Shown here: positions 1 to 11,304 of the stretch, in pieces
How positions within the stretch are numbered: the first letter of the stretch is position 1
Layout of the letters: each line of letters starts with the position of its first letter
Assembly (NCBI GenBank): GCA_016789865.1
Contig: JAEUPC010000192.1
Location: forward strand, 1-32,666
Origin: Rubrivivax sp.
GTDB taxonomy: Bacteria > Pseudomonadota > Gammaproteobacteria > Burkholderiales > Burkholderiaceae_C
DNA: 32,666 nucleotides
Direction of reading: 5' to 3'
Position numbers and translations under genes: made by a program
Notes under the pieces: model-generated
Told to the model about the DNA's origin: nothing
Seen by the model: the letters and a program-made list of their open reading frames with translations, nothing else
Database searches by the model: none

Positions 1-1271
1 ATCATGCCGCCGAAGCTCGTCATCGACGGGTCGACGCCCACGCCCACGTAGGTGAGCACCGCTTCGTAGAGGATGAGGTCGGAGAAGGCCAGCACCGTGG
101 TGATGAGCACCAGGTGCATGACGTTGGGCATGATGTGCCGCGCCATGATGCGCGCCGGGCTCACGCCGAACGCGGTGGCCGCCTGCACGAACTCCAGCTC
201 GCGCAGCTTGAGCGTCTCGCCGCGGATCAGCCGGCACAGCGTCGACCAGCCGGTGATGCCCAGGATCGCGCACAGCAGGAACAACTTGAGGTCCGAGCGC
301 TCGGCCCCGGTCTCGAACAGCTCGGGGTTCTTGTCCAGGAACACCTGCACCATCAGGATGCACGCGGCGATCAGCAGCACATTGGGCACCGAGCTGAGCG
401 TGGTGTAGAGGTACTGGATGACCTCGTCCACCCAGCCGCGGAAGTAGCCGGCCAGCACACCGAAGCCGAGCGCAAACGGCAGCGTGGCCAGCGTGGCCAG
501 CGCGCCGATGACGAAAGCCGTGCGCACGCTCTTCAAGGCCAGCACCAGCACGTCGTTGCCGGTGCGGTCGGTGCCCAGCACGTGGTAGTGGCCCATCAGC
601 GCCACGGTGGGCCCGACGACGAGGGCCAGCATGAAGAGCGTGACCAGCAACGCGCGCACAGGGAACGGGGTGCGATCGCCCGCGATGTCGCGCAGCGCCT
701 GCCCGAACCCGCCGCCACCACTACCACCGCCGCCGCGCGCGAGCCAGGCCGCAGCCGCAACCGCGGCCAGTGCCACCGCCAGCACGCCGCCGGCAGCGCC
801 CAGAGCCGCCCGGCCCGCCACGTCGACCGCCCATTCGCGCACCGGGTCCTTCAGGTGCACCCCGCCATGCTTCAGCCTTGGGAAATCGCGCACCGCGCGG
901 CCTTCGACCTCCAGCGCCTCCTTGGTGTGGCCGTGCGTGGCCAGCGGCTGCGAGTAGGTGGTCTCGCGCATCTCGATCTGCCGCGCCAGCAGCGCGTCGA
1001 GCAGCGACTCGGTGCGCGTGTCGTAGAACACCTGCGTGCTGCCCGCCGAAGGCGCCAGCGCGCGCCGGAAGTGCACGCTGTCGATCAACGTGACCGCCAC
1101 GAACAGCAGCAGCACGAGGCCGGCCGACACCGCGGCCGGGTCGCGCGCCACCTTCAGCCACGAGGCGCGCAGGCCGGCGTCGCGCCGCACGTGCAGCACG
1201 TAGCCCACGAGCGCGGCGACCATCGCCCACAGCGCCGCGTCGGTCCACAGGATGACGAACTTGAAGCCCAC
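1..1271 (-). CDS. Peptide ABC transporter permease, DppC/YejE type (partial, C-terminus off the window)
   Basis: Inner-membrane permease subunit of an oligopeptide-type importer. The product starts at a GTG codon (MGFKFVILWTDAALW...) and has an N-terminal membrane segment. A long hydrophilic, probably periplasmic insertion of about 90 residues follows (around YDTRTESLLDALLARQIEM and VRDFPRLKHGGVHLKDP). After it come the permease helices and a cytoplasmic loop of the EAA type (VQAATAFGVSPARIMARHIMPN) that contacts the ATPase. At least 423 codons are present and the reading frame is still open at base 1. It lies 39 bases after the DppB-type permease and belongs to the tadA-ldcA-transporter operon. 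The ATPase gene is not in the window and may lie further left. The family assignment is firm; the substrate is inferred. The exact start is uncertain because no clear ribosome site precedes the GTG. Confidence 0.88.
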   Translation of the reverse strand, partial: MGFKFVILWTDAALWAMVAALVGYVLHVRRDAGLRASWLKVARDPAAVSAGLVLLLFVAVTLIDSVHFRRALAPSAGSTQVFYDTRTESLLDALLARQIEMRETTYSQPLATHGHTKEALEVEGRAVRDFPRLKHGGVHLKDPVREWAVDVAGRAALGAAGGVLAVALAAVAAAAWLARGGGGSGGGGFGQALRDIAGDRTPFPVRALLVTLFMLALVVGPTVALMGHYHVLGTDRTGNDVLVLALKSVRTAFVIGALATLATLPFALGFGVLAGYFRGWVDEVIQYLYTTLSSVPNVLLIAACILMVQVFLDKNPELFETGAERSDLKLFLLCAILGITGWSTLCRLIRGETLKLRELEFVQAATAFGVSPARIMARHIMPNVMHLVLITTVLAFSDLILYEAVLTYVGVGVDPSMTSFGGM

Positions 1272-1310
1272 GATTCGGAAGGTGCGTGGAAGGTGCGGCC
1301 GGCGCGGCGT

Positions 1311-2294
1311 TCAGGCCAGCCGCACGCGCGGGTCGACCCAGGTGTAGAGGATGTCGATCAGCGCCTGGCTGGCGATGTACAGCAGCGCGCTCAGGAACAC
1401 CATCGTGCGCACGATCGCGAAGTCCTGGCCGCTGATGGCCTCGATGACGAAGGCCCCGAGCCCGGGAATGCCGAAGAAGCTCTCGAACACCAGGCTGCCC
1501 AGAAACACGTAAGGCAGGTACGAGCCGGCGCTGGTGATGATGGGGATGAGCGCGTTGCGCAGCACGTGCCGCATCAGCACCGCGTGCTCGGCCAGGCCCT
1601 TGGCGCGCGCGGTGCGCACGTAGTCCTTGCCGATCTCTTCCAGGAACAGCGCGCGGTACAGGCGCGCCTCGGTGCCCAGCCGCGCCAGCAGCGAAAGCAC
1701 CACCGGCAGCGCCAGGAACTTCAGCGCATCCAGCCCCGGCGCGTAGCCGTTGATCGGCACCAGCCGCAGCACGCGCGAGAAGAAGTACTGGCCGACGATG
1801 ATGTAGAACAGCGCCGAGATCGACAGCATCAGCACGCACAGCACCACGCCCCAGAAGTCGATGCGGGTGTGGCGGAAGAACACCAGCAGCAACGCGAACG
1901 CGGTGCTGGCGATGACCTGCAGCACGAAGATCGGCAGCGCGAGCTGGAAGCTCACCCACATGCGCGTCTTGACCTCGTGGCCGATGTTCACCGCCTGGCG
2001 CGCGTCCGAGCGGCCGAAGTCCAGTGCGAACAGCGACACCGAGCGCTCCCAGAAGATGGTGTCGGTGGCGCGCTCGGCGCCCTGCTTCGCGGCGTTCCAG
2101 TACAGCGGCTTGTCGTAGCCGCGCTCGGCCTTCCACTTGTCGATCTGCTCCTGGGTGACGCGCTTGCCGCCGATGTTCAGGCGCGCCATGTCGTCGGGCG
2201 TGTTGACGGTGAAGAAAAGGAAGAAGGTCAGCAGGTTCACGCCCGCCAGGATGAGCAGGCCGTAGCCGAGGCGGCGCAGGATGAAGTTCAGCAT
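1311..2294 (-). CDS. Peptide ABC transporter permease, DppB/YejB type
   Basis: 327-residue inner-membrane permease, partner of the DppC/YejE-type subunit encoded just downstream. It begins MLNFILRRLGYGLLILAGVNLLTFF, the usual N-terminal helix of DppB/OppB proteins. A hydrophilic stretch of roughly 100 residues follows, then the core helices. The EAA-like loop reads VRTARAKGLAEHAVLMRHVLRN, and the C-terminus has the family-typical ILYTWVDPRVRL. The ATG at 2294 was chosen over upstream in-frame starts because the residues before it are arginine/proline-rich and unlike the family. It also falls 10 bases after the stop of the binding-protein gene, so the two are probably co-translated. The YejB-like insertion suggests the YejABEF branch rather than classical Dpp/Opp. 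Confidence 0.92.
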   Translation of the reverse strand: MLNFILRRLGYGLLILAGVNLLTFFLFFTVNTPDDMARLNIGGKRVTQEQIDKWKAERGYDKPLYWNAAKQGAERATDTIFWERSVSLFALDFGRSDARQAVNIGHEVKTRMWVSFQLALPIFVLQVIASTAFALLLVFFRHTRIDFWGVVLCVLMLSISALFYIIVGQYFFSRVLRLVPINGYAPGLDALKFLALPVVLSLLARLGTEARLYRALFLEEIGKDYVRTARAKGLAEHAVLMRHVLRNALIPIITSAGSYLPYVFLGSLVFESFFGIPGLGAFVIEAISGQDFAIVRTMVFLSALLYIASQALIDILYTWVDPRVRLA

Positions 2295-2304
2295 CGCCTG
2301 CCCA

Positions 2305-4566
2305 TCAGTCGGCGCTGGCGGCCGCCAGCGGCGGGGCGGCCTCGGCGCCGGTCTTGCGCGCCGTGGCACGCTCGCGCACCACGTAGCTGCGGCGCGCCCA
2401 CCACACCAGCAGCGTCAGGCCCGCGGCCAGCAGCAACAGCGGCCACCACACGGGCCGGTTCCACTCGGCCACGCGCTGCGCGCGCAACGCCGCGTCCACA
2501 CGGTAGTAGCGCGCCATGTCGCGAATCAGGATGCCCGGCTTGGCGTTGTGCACCCAGGCCTGGTTGGCGGTGGCCACATAGGGCCAGTAGCCCCACGCCC
2601 ACGGCGCGTCCTCGCGCGCGATGCGCACCATCGCGTCCATCACTTCCTGCTTGCGCGGCCCGTCGTCCAGCGTCTGCAGCTGGCGGTAAAGCTTGTCGTA
2701 CTCGGGGTTTTCGTAGTTGGCCGCGTTCTCGCCTTCGTGCAGCGACTTGCTGTTGGGGCCGTAGAGCAGGAAAAGAAAGTTCTCGGCGTCGGGGTAGTCA
2801 CCGAGCCACCCCCACCAGAAGATCTGGTGCTTGCCCTTGAGCACCTTTTCCTGGAACTGGTTGTAGTCGGTGGCACGGATCTCCAGTTGCACGCCGATCT
2901 TGGCGAACTGCTTGACGAGCCAGTCGTTCTCGGCCCGGGACTCCGGCGTCAGCGCGCGCTGGAAGTCGTAATTCAGCACCAGCGGCTGGCCCGTCTTCGC
3001 GTCGCGCCCGCCGGGGTAGCCGGCTTCGGCCAGCAACCGCTTGGCCACTTCGATGGAGCGGCGCACGACCTTGCCGCCCACCACTTCGTGCGTGACGGGG
3101 TTGTGGCCGCCGGGCTCGCCTTCACGCGAGCCGAACACGCCCGGCGGCACCGGCCCGTGCGCGGCCTCGCCGCCCTTGGCGCGGAAGATGCGGCCGTAGC
3201 CCTCCTCCCAGTCGATGGCGATGGAGAGCGCCTGGCGAAGCTTGCGGTTCCTGGCCTGCTGTTCGGGCGTGCTGCCCTTGCCGATGACGGGGTCGAGCCA
3301 GTTGAAGCCGATGTACCAGTTGTTGATGTCGGCGGTCTGCGGAAACTGGAAGCCGCGCGCTTCGTACAGGGCCTTCACGCGGTCGCTGTCGTCGACATCG
3401 ACGCGGAAGTCCACGCCCCACTCGGGGCGCTCGATCTCGGGCACGTCGAGATAGCCCTGCTTGAACATCTCCTTGCGCGGCACCTTCTCCTTGACGATCA
3501 CCGTGACGATCTTGTCGACGAAGGGCATGGTCTTGCCGCAGTCGGCCAGGTAGCCGGCGGCCTTGTCCTCGGCCGCGCCTTCGCACGGGTACCTCTCGCC
3601 GCGGAAATGCGGGTTGCGCGCCATCACGTGGCGGCGGTCCTGCACGTACTCGGTCATCATGAACGGGCCGGTGCCCACCGGCCACTGGTTCAGCGACAGG
3701 CTCGCGTCGGCCATGCCCGGCTGCGCGTAGAAGGCATCGGCCTCCCACGGCACGGGGGCGGCGAAGGTCATCGCCAGCCAGTACTTCCACTGCGGGTACT
3801 TGCCCTTGATGCGGATGCGCAGCGTGTGGCGGTCGATCGCCTTCACGCCTTCCAGCGGCCAGCGGCGGAAGTCGAGGAACGGCTTGTCGCGCAGATCGGC
3901 CGGCAGGCCGGCCAGCAGCTTGGCGTTCTCGTCGGCGATGAGCTTGCGGTACTCCTTCAGGCCGATCACGTACTCGGCGAACACGGCGTAGATCGGCGCC
4001 TCGATGCGCGGCGTGGCGTGGCGCTTGAAGGCGTACTCGTAGTCCTCGGCCGTCAGCTCGCGCGTGCCCTGGTGCTCGAACTCCCACGGCGAGCGCTTGG
4101 CGCCCAGCTGCTCGCGCGTGAGTTGGTGGTAGCGGTGGCGGCCCTGCTCGTCCTTGGCGAAGGCCGGGTGCGGCGCGAACCGGATGCCGGGCTGGATGGC
4201 GATGTCGTACACGCTCTGGGCAATCTGCTCCGCCGGGGCGTCATCGCTCAGGCGCTGGCCGTCCTTGCCGAGGTAGTACGGGGCCACGACCGACACGGCC
4301 GCCTTCGGAACCAGCTCGTACGGCCGCTTCAGGTAGTGGTAGGCGTACAGCGGCTCGTAGATCTGGTAGGTGTAGACCGACTCGGGGTTGCTGTAGGAGG
4401 CGGTGGGGTCCAGGTAGCGCGGCGAGCGCTCGTCGAACGAGTTGTACAGCGTGTTCTCGCGCAGCGCGCCTTCGGGCCACGGGCTGTTGTCGCAGCCGCC
4501 GGCGAGACTGGCCAGCGCCCAGGCGCAGGCCAGCGCAAGGCGGCGGGTGAACAGGCGCAGGACCAC
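2305..4566 (-). CDS. Family-5 extracellular solute-binding lipoprotein (oligopeptide/muropeptide type)
   Basis: Substrate-binding component of the peptide importer, about 753 residues. The N-terminus has basic residues, a hydrophobic run and a LASLAGGC lipobox, so Cys25 is the likely lipidated residue. The body shows SBP_bac_5 features: an early TLDPTASYSNPES-like segment, EPLYAYHYLKRPYELVPKA, and the late region with WWGWLGDYPDAENFLFLLYGPNS. Unusually, the C-terminus carries a second hydrophobic segment (about residues 705-724, WWPLLLLAAGLTLLVWW) followed by basic residues, like a membrane anchor. The GTG at 4566 is preferred: it lies 7 bases after the ldcA stop and gives a sensible signal peptide. 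An upstream ATG at 4620 would add an arginine-rich leader overlapping ldcA. Peptide binding is known for the family; a muropeptide substrate is inferred from the neighbouring ldcA. Confidence 0.88.
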   Translation of the reverse strand: MVLRLFTRRLALACAWALASLAGGCDNSPWPEGALRENTLYNSFDERSPRYLDPTASYSNPESVYTYQIYEPLYAYHYLKRPYELVPKAAVSVVAPYYLGKDGQRLSDDAPAEQIAQSVYDIAIQPGIRFAPHPAFAKDEQGRHRYHQLTREQLGAKRSPWEFEHQGTRELTAEDYEYAFKRHATPRIEAPIYAVFAEYVIGLKEYRKLIADENAKLLAGLPADLRDKPFLDFRRWPLEGVKAIDRHTLRIRIKGKYPQWKYWLAMTFAAPVPWEADAFYAQPGMADASLSLNQWPVGTGPFMMTEYVQDRRHVMARNPHFRGERYPCEGAAEDKAAGYLADCGKTMPFVDKIVTVIVKEKVPRKEMFKQGYLDVPEIERPEWGVDFRVDVDDSDRVKALYEARGFQFPQTADINNWYIGFNWLDPVIGKGSTPEQQARNRKLRQALSIAIDWEEGYGRIFRAKGGEAAHGPVPPGVFGSREGEPGGHNPVTHEVVGGKVVRRSIEVAKRLLAEAGYPGGRDAKTGQPLVLNYDFQRALTPESRAENDWLVKQFAKIGVQLEIRATDYNQFQEKVLKGKHQIFWWGWLGDYPDAENFLFLLYGPNSKSLHEGENAANYENPEYDKLYRQLQTLDDGPRKQEVMDAMVRIAREDAPWAWGYWPYVATANQAWVHNAKPGILIRDMARYYRVDAALRAQRVAEWNRPVWWPLLLLAAGLTLLVWWARRSYVVRERATARKTGAEAAPPLAAASAD

Positions 4567-4573
4567 AGGTGCG

Positions 4574-7519
<2,946 letters not shown>

Positions 7520-7553
7520 GGCGCGAACGTGAGCGGGAGCGGGAGCCGGCGCC

Positions 7554-8963
7554 TCAGCCCCGCACGACCGCCTTCACGGCCGCATCGTCCACCGGCATCT
7601 GCGCCAGTGCCGACAGCGCGATCGGCTTCACCGGCGGGCGGATGCGGTAGTAGCCCACCTGCTCGGGCGCCACACCACGCTCGCGCGCGATCAGCTCGGT
7701 CACCGTCAACCCGCACAGCCGCCCCTGGCATGGGCCCATGCCGCAGCGCAGGAAGGCCTTGAGCTGGTTCGGCCCCTCGCAGCCCTGCGCCACCGTGGCC
7801 TTGATCTGCGCGGCACTCACTTCCTCGCAGCGGCACACGAGCGTGTCGCCTTCGGGCAGGCGGAACTGCGGTGCGGGCTGGAACGCCGCGTCCAGCCAGC
7901 CGCGGCCACGGTTTGCGCGAACGAGCGCGCGCCGCACGTTGTGCTCGGCCACGGCGCCGTGCAGCGGCGAGCTCTCGCTGTGACCCTTCAATGCGCGCAC
8001 CGCGGCGATCGCGGCCAGCCGGCCACGGGCTTCCGCGGCCCAGGCGCCGGCGATGCCCGCACCGTCGCCGGCGATGGCCAGCCCGGCGATCGAGCTGTGG
8101 CCCCAGGCATCCAGCTCGGGCCGCCAGCACAGCTGCACGGGGTCCCACACGTGCTGCGCGCCGGCCGCCATGGCGAGGTTGACGTTGGGCACCACACCCT
8201 GGTGCAGCAGCACCGTGTCCGCGGCCACGACTTGCCACGGGCCGGCGCCCGAGCGGTAGCGCAGCTCGCGCACGCGCTCGTCGCCCACGGCTTCGAGCGC
8301 CGTCACATGGCTCACCACCGGAACGGTACGCTTCGCTTCGGCCACCAGTGCGAGGCCCTTGGCCAGCAGCGGCGAGAGCACGAACCACGGCAGGTCGTCC
8401 AGCCCGCGCCAGTACGCACCGTGCGGCGTGGTGTCCAGCAGCATCGCAATGCGCCCGCCGGCGCGATGGCACTGCGCCGCGTACAGCCACAGCAGCGGGC
8501 CGCTGCCGGCCAGCACCACGTTCCCTTCCGGCACCAGGCCCGAGCTCTTGAGCAGCGCCTGGCCGGCGCCCACGGTCATCACGCCGGGCAGGGTCCAGCC
8601 GGGAATGGGGAAGGGCCTTTCGAGCGCGCCGGTGGCGATGATCACGCGGCGCGCCTGCAGCATGCGCGCCGCGCCGGCCTGCAGCACGCCGAGTTCCAGC
8701 TCGGCGTCGAGGCTCCACACCGTGCAGCCTGTTTCGAGCCGGGCCCCCGATGTTTCGAAGGCCTGCACCAGACTCCGGCCGTGCCAGTAGTCGGCGCCCA
8801 GCACCTCGCGGCGCACCAGCGGCGTGCTGGTGATGGCGCGGTAGATCTGGCCGCCGGGCGCCGGGTTCTCGTCCAAAAGCACGGTGTCCAGGCCCGAGCG
8901 CGCCGCCAACGCCGCGGCTGCCAGGCCGGCGGGGCCCGCGCCAATGATCGCCAGGTCGATCAT
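7554..8963 (-). CDS. FAD/NAD(P)-binding oxidoreductase with BFD-type [2Fe-2S] domain (HcnB/OoxA-like alpha subunit)
   Basis: 469-residue flavoprotein subunit. The N-terminal FAD motif is LAIIGAGPAGLAAAALAARSG; ATGALERPFPIPGWTLPGVMT is the pyridine-nucleotide-disulfide-oxidoreductase style middle segment; IAGDGAGIAGAWAAEARG closes the FAD domain. The C-terminus has a BFD-like [2Fe-2S] motif: Cys377, Cys379, Cys412 and Cys417, spaced C-x-C-x32-C-x4-C. This architecture is known from hydrogen cyanide synthase HcnB, opine oxidase subunit A and D-hydroxyproline dehydrogenase alpha, where it passes electrons from the DAO subunit. The ATG at 8963 shares one base with the TGA of the [2Fe-2S] gene upstream, so the two are coupled. 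Confidence 0.9.
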   Translation of the reverse strand: MIDLAIIGAGPAGLAAAALAARSGLDTVLLDENPAPGGQIYRAITSTPLVRREVLGADYWHGRSLVQAFETSGARLETGCTVWSLDAELELGVLQAGAARMLQARRVIIATGALERPFPIPGWTLPGVMTVGAGQALLKSSGLVPEGNVVLAGSGPLLWLYAAQCHRAGGRIAMLLDTTPHGAYWRGLDDLPWFVLSPLLAKGLALVAEAKRTVPVVSHVTALEAVGDERVRELRYRSGAGPWQVVAADTVLLHQGVVPNVNLAMAAGAQHVWDPVQLCWRPELDAWGHSSIAGLAIAGDGAGIAGAWAAEARGRLAAIAAVRALKGHSESSPLHGAVAEHNVRRALVRANRGRGWLDAAFQPAPQFRLPEGDTLVCRCEEVSAAQIKATVAQGCEGPNQLKAFLRCGMGPCQGRLCGLTVTELIARERGVAPEQVGYYRIRPPVKPIALSALAQMPVDDAAVKAVVRG

Positions 8964-9286
8964 CACGCCGCTCCTTGTGGGGCTGCGGAGCCATCGAGCG
9001 CACGCTTGCCCTGCTGCGGCTCGACCACCATGCCCTCGCGCACGGGCACGAGGCAAGCCTGCTGGTTGGCCACGCCGTCGATCTGCACCAGGCATTCGAA
9101 GCACACGCCCATCAGGCAATAGGGTCCACGCGGCGCGCCGCTCACCGGCGTGCTGCGGCAGCCGGCCAGGCCCGCGGCCAGCATCGCGGCGGCGACGCTG
9201 TCGCCTTCGCGCGCATTCACCGTCTTCCCGGCCAGGCGCAGGGTGACGGCCCGGCTGGCACCGGCCTGCTCACTACGCTTGAACAT
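8963..9286 (-). CDS. Small [2Fe-2S]-binding protein (HcnA-like gamma subunit)
   Basis: 107-residue ferredoxin-like protein, the usual third partner of HcnB/OoxA-type oxidoreductases. The cluster ligands are plainly visible as Cys57-x4-Cys62-x2-Cys65-x12-Cys78 (PYCLMGVCFECLVQIDG, then QQACL), the plant-type [2Fe-2S] pattern. The N-terminal half (TLRLAGKTVNAREGDSVAAAMLAAG) matches the beta-grasp domain of the family. The start codon at 9286 has a strong ribosome site, GGAGG at 9291-9295, four bases upstream and inside the end of the preceding DAO gene. The two genes overlap by 14 bases. It likely shuttles electrons within the membrane- or quinone-linked oxidase complex. Confidence 0.92.
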   Translation of the reverse strand: MFKRSEQAGASRAVTLRLAGKTVNAREGDSVAAAMLAAGLAGCRSTPVSGAPRGPYCLMGVCFECLVQIDGVANQQACLVPVREGMVVEPQQGKRALDGSAAPQGAA

Positions 9287-10418
9287 CGAACCTCCGTGCG
9301 CTGAAGACGCCGACCTCCTGCTCGTCGAGCTGCCCGCGGGCGATCATCGGTGCCAGGCGGTAGGCGTGCGCGGCCGCCAGCGTCACGCCGGAATGGCAGG
9401 TGGCGACGAAGGCGCCGGGGCAGCTTCGCGACTGGTCGTAGATCGGGAAACCGTCGGCCGGCATCACGCGGATGGCGCGCCAGGTGCGCACCACGTTGAG
9501 CGCGGCGAGCATCGGGAAGATCTGCACCGCACGCGCGGCCATCACGCTGTTGATCGGCCGGTTGATCTGCGCGGGGTCGGTGCCTTCTTCGCGGCTGTCG
9601 CCGATCATCACCGTGCCCTCGTCGGTTTGCCGCACCGTGGAAAGCGGATGCCGCAGGAAGGGCCGCGCGCGTTCGGTGACGATGATCTGCCCCAGCTCGG
9701 GCTTCATCGGTGCCGTGAGGCCCACCATCGGCGCCAGCGTGGCGTTGGCGTTGCCCGCGGCCAGCACGACCTTGCCCGCGCGCACTTCGCCCGCCGAGGT
9801 GGCGAGTGTGAAGCCGCCCGCACGATGCTCGATGCCGCGCACCGCGTGGCTTGCGCGGTACGACACGCCGCGCCGCTCGAAGGCCCGGTGCAGCGCGCGG
9901 AACAGGCGCAGCGAGTTCACGTGCCCGTCCACCGCGCTGTAGCTGGCGCCGGCGACCTTCGGCCCGAGATGCGGCAGGAACTTGCTCAGCTGCGCGTGAT
10001 CGAGCATCTCGGTGCGGTAGTCGGCCACACCCGGCTGCGCATGGAAGCGCGCCAGCGTGGCGGCGCGAGATGCCATTTCGGCGTCGCTCAGGCAGACGTG
10101 AAAGCCGCCCGGACGTTCGAAGCGGATGTCCAGGCCGCTGTCATCGGCCAGCTCGGCCTGCAGCGTGACCCAGGCGTCGCTGCTGCCGAGCGTCCAGCGC
10201 GAGTAGGACGCCAGCCCCAGGCCCTTGCCCTGCACCCACACCAGCGCGAAGTTGCCGCGCGAGGCACGCACGGCCATGTCGCCTTCGTCGAGCACGGTCA
10301 CGCGCTGGCCGATGCGCGCCAGGCCCCACGCGATGCACGCGCCCACGAGGCCGCCGCCGACGACTGCCACATCGGCGACATCGGAACCGCCGCTTGCGGC
10401 GGCCTGCGCGGTGGTCAC
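9273..10418 (-). CDS. FAD-dependent oxidoreductase of the DAO family (HcnC/opine oxidase B-like; first DAO of the cluster)
   Basis: 381-residue flavoprotein predicted to oxidise an amine or imino acid. It has the FAD motif VAVVGGGLVGACIAWGLARIG, the segment VRASRGNFALVWVQGKGLG common in HcnC-like glycine/opine oxidases, VVLAAGNANATLAPMVG in the middle and a C-terminal CHSGVTLAAAHAYRLAPMI block. The GTG at 10418 overlaps the stop of the upstream permease as GTGA, and its own stop lies inside the following [2Fe-2S] gene. Translation of transporter and oxidase is therefore probably coupled. Which of the two DAO subunits is catalytic cannot be told from sequence alone. Confident on family, not on substrate. 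Confidence 0.87.
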   Translation of the reverse strand: MTTAQAAASGGSDVADVAVVGGGLVGACIAWGLARIGQRVTVLDEGDMAVRASRGNFALVWVQGKGLGLASYSRWTLGSSDAWVTLQAELADDSGLDIRFERPGGFHVCLSDAEMASRAATLARFHAQPGVADYRTEMLDHAQLSKFLPHLGPKVAGASYSAVDGHVNSLRLFRALHRAFERRGVSYRASHAVRGIEHRAGGFTLATSAGEVRAGKVVLAAGNANATLAPMVGLTAPMKPELGQIIVTERARPFLRHPLSTVRQTDEGTVMIGDSREEGTDPAQINRPINSVMAARAVQIFPMLAALNVVRTWRAIRVMPADGFPIYDQSRSCPGAFVATCHSGVTLAAAHAYRLAPMIARGQLDEQEVGVFSARRFDVQA

Positions 10419-11218
10419 CGGTCCTGCCCCTTGCCGATCAACAACGCCTCCAGGCCGTAGAGCCGGTCGAGCACCACCAGCGCCAGCAGCGTGACCACGA
10501 TCACCGCCGCCGAGACCGAGGTCACCAGCGGATCGATGTTGTCCTGGATGTACAGGAACATGCGCACCGGCAGCGTCTCGATGCGCGGCGTGGCGATGAA
10601 CACGCTCATCGTCAGCTCGTCGAACGAGTTGATGAACGCCAGCGCCCAGCCGCTGATCAGCCCCGGCGCCACCAGCGGCAGCGTGATGCGCCACAGGATC
10701 GTGGCCTCGCCCGCCCCCAGCGACGCCGCGGCCTGCTCGATGGCCGGGTTCATGCCGGTGGCCGAAGCCAGCGTGAGCCGCAGCGCGAACGGGAACACGA
10801 TGATCACGTGCGACAGCAGCAGCGCCGTAAAGGTGCCGGCCAGCCCGATCTCGGTGAAGAAGCGCAGGAACGCGATGCCCAGCACGACGTGCGGAATCAT
10901 CAGCGGCGACTGGAACAGCGCCATCAGCGCATCACGCCCGGCGAAGCGGTAGCGGGCCACCGCCAGCGCCGCCGGCACGGAGAACGCCAGCGCGATCAGC
11001 GACGACAGCGCGCCCAGCCACACGCTTTGCCAGAACGCGCGGATGAACTCGGGGTACTGCGCGATGGCCTTGAACCAGCGCAGCGAGAACTCGGTGGTGG
11101 GGAACGACAGATGACTCTCGGGCGTGAACGCGACCACGCACACGACGAGGATCGGCGCCAGCGTGAACAGCACGAAGAGCGTGTGGTACGCGAGCGCCAG
11201 CGGGCCATTGCGCCTCAT
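10415..11218 (-). CDS. ABC transporter permease, PotC type
   Basis: 267-residue inner-membrane permease of the polyamine/opine importer class. About six hydrophobic segments are visible, starting with LAYHTLFVLFTLAPILVVCVVAF. The conserved cytoplasmic loop is EQAAASLGAGEATILWRITLPLVAPG, the EAA motif that docks onto the ATPase. FINSFDELTMSVFI is typical of PotC. The ATG at 11218 overlaps the stop of a 29-codon mini-ORF (ATGA), and its TGA overlaps the GTG start of the DAO gene. It works with the PotB-type permease at 11301-12161. Confidence 0.93.
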   Translation of the reverse strand: MRRNGPLALAYHTLFVLFTLAPILVVCVVAFTPESHLSFPTTEFSLRWFKAIAQYPEFIRAFWQSVWLGALSSLIALAFSVPAALAVARYRFAGRDALMALFQSPLMIPHVVLGIAFLRFFTEIGLAGTFTALLLSHVIIVFPFALRLTLASATGMNPAIEQAAASLGAGEATILWRITLPLVAPGLISGWALAFINSFDELTMSVFIATPRIETLPVRMFLYIQDNIDPLVTSVSAAVIVVTLLALVVLDRLYGLEALLIGKGQDR

Positions 11219-11304
11219 GGGTTGCGCCCCATGTCGGTCTTGACATCGGTTCTGGCGTCGGTCCCGGAATCGCGCCTCATGTCGTGCCTTGCCTCGGGCC
11301 TCAT
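11215..11304 (-). CDS. 29-codon mini-ORF spanning the gap between the two permease genes (possible translational relay)
   Basis: The ATG at 11304 overlaps the TGA of the PotB-type permease as ATGA. The frame stays open for 29 codons, and its TGA (11217-11215) overlaps the ATG of the PotC-type permease as ATGA again. The peptide is hydrophilic (MRPEARHDMRRDSG..., then TDARTDVKTDMGRNP) with a repeated T-D spacing and has no recognisable domain. The DNA contains ATGAGGCGC twice, at 11280 and at the true permease start (11218), plus a related ATGAGGCCC at 11304. The stretch may therefore have arisen by duplication of the permease start. A function in passing ribosomes between genes is inference; it could be chance. 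Confidence 0.3.
   Translation of the reverse strand: MRPEARHDMRRDSGTDARTDVKTDMGRNP

Noticed and set aside
114-2840. A 908-codon open frame on the plus strand, antisense to the peptide transporter genes
   Set aside because: Arg/His/Gln-rich with no domain. It is the mirror of real genes in GC-rich DNA where stop codons are rare; the minus-strand products are clear permeases.
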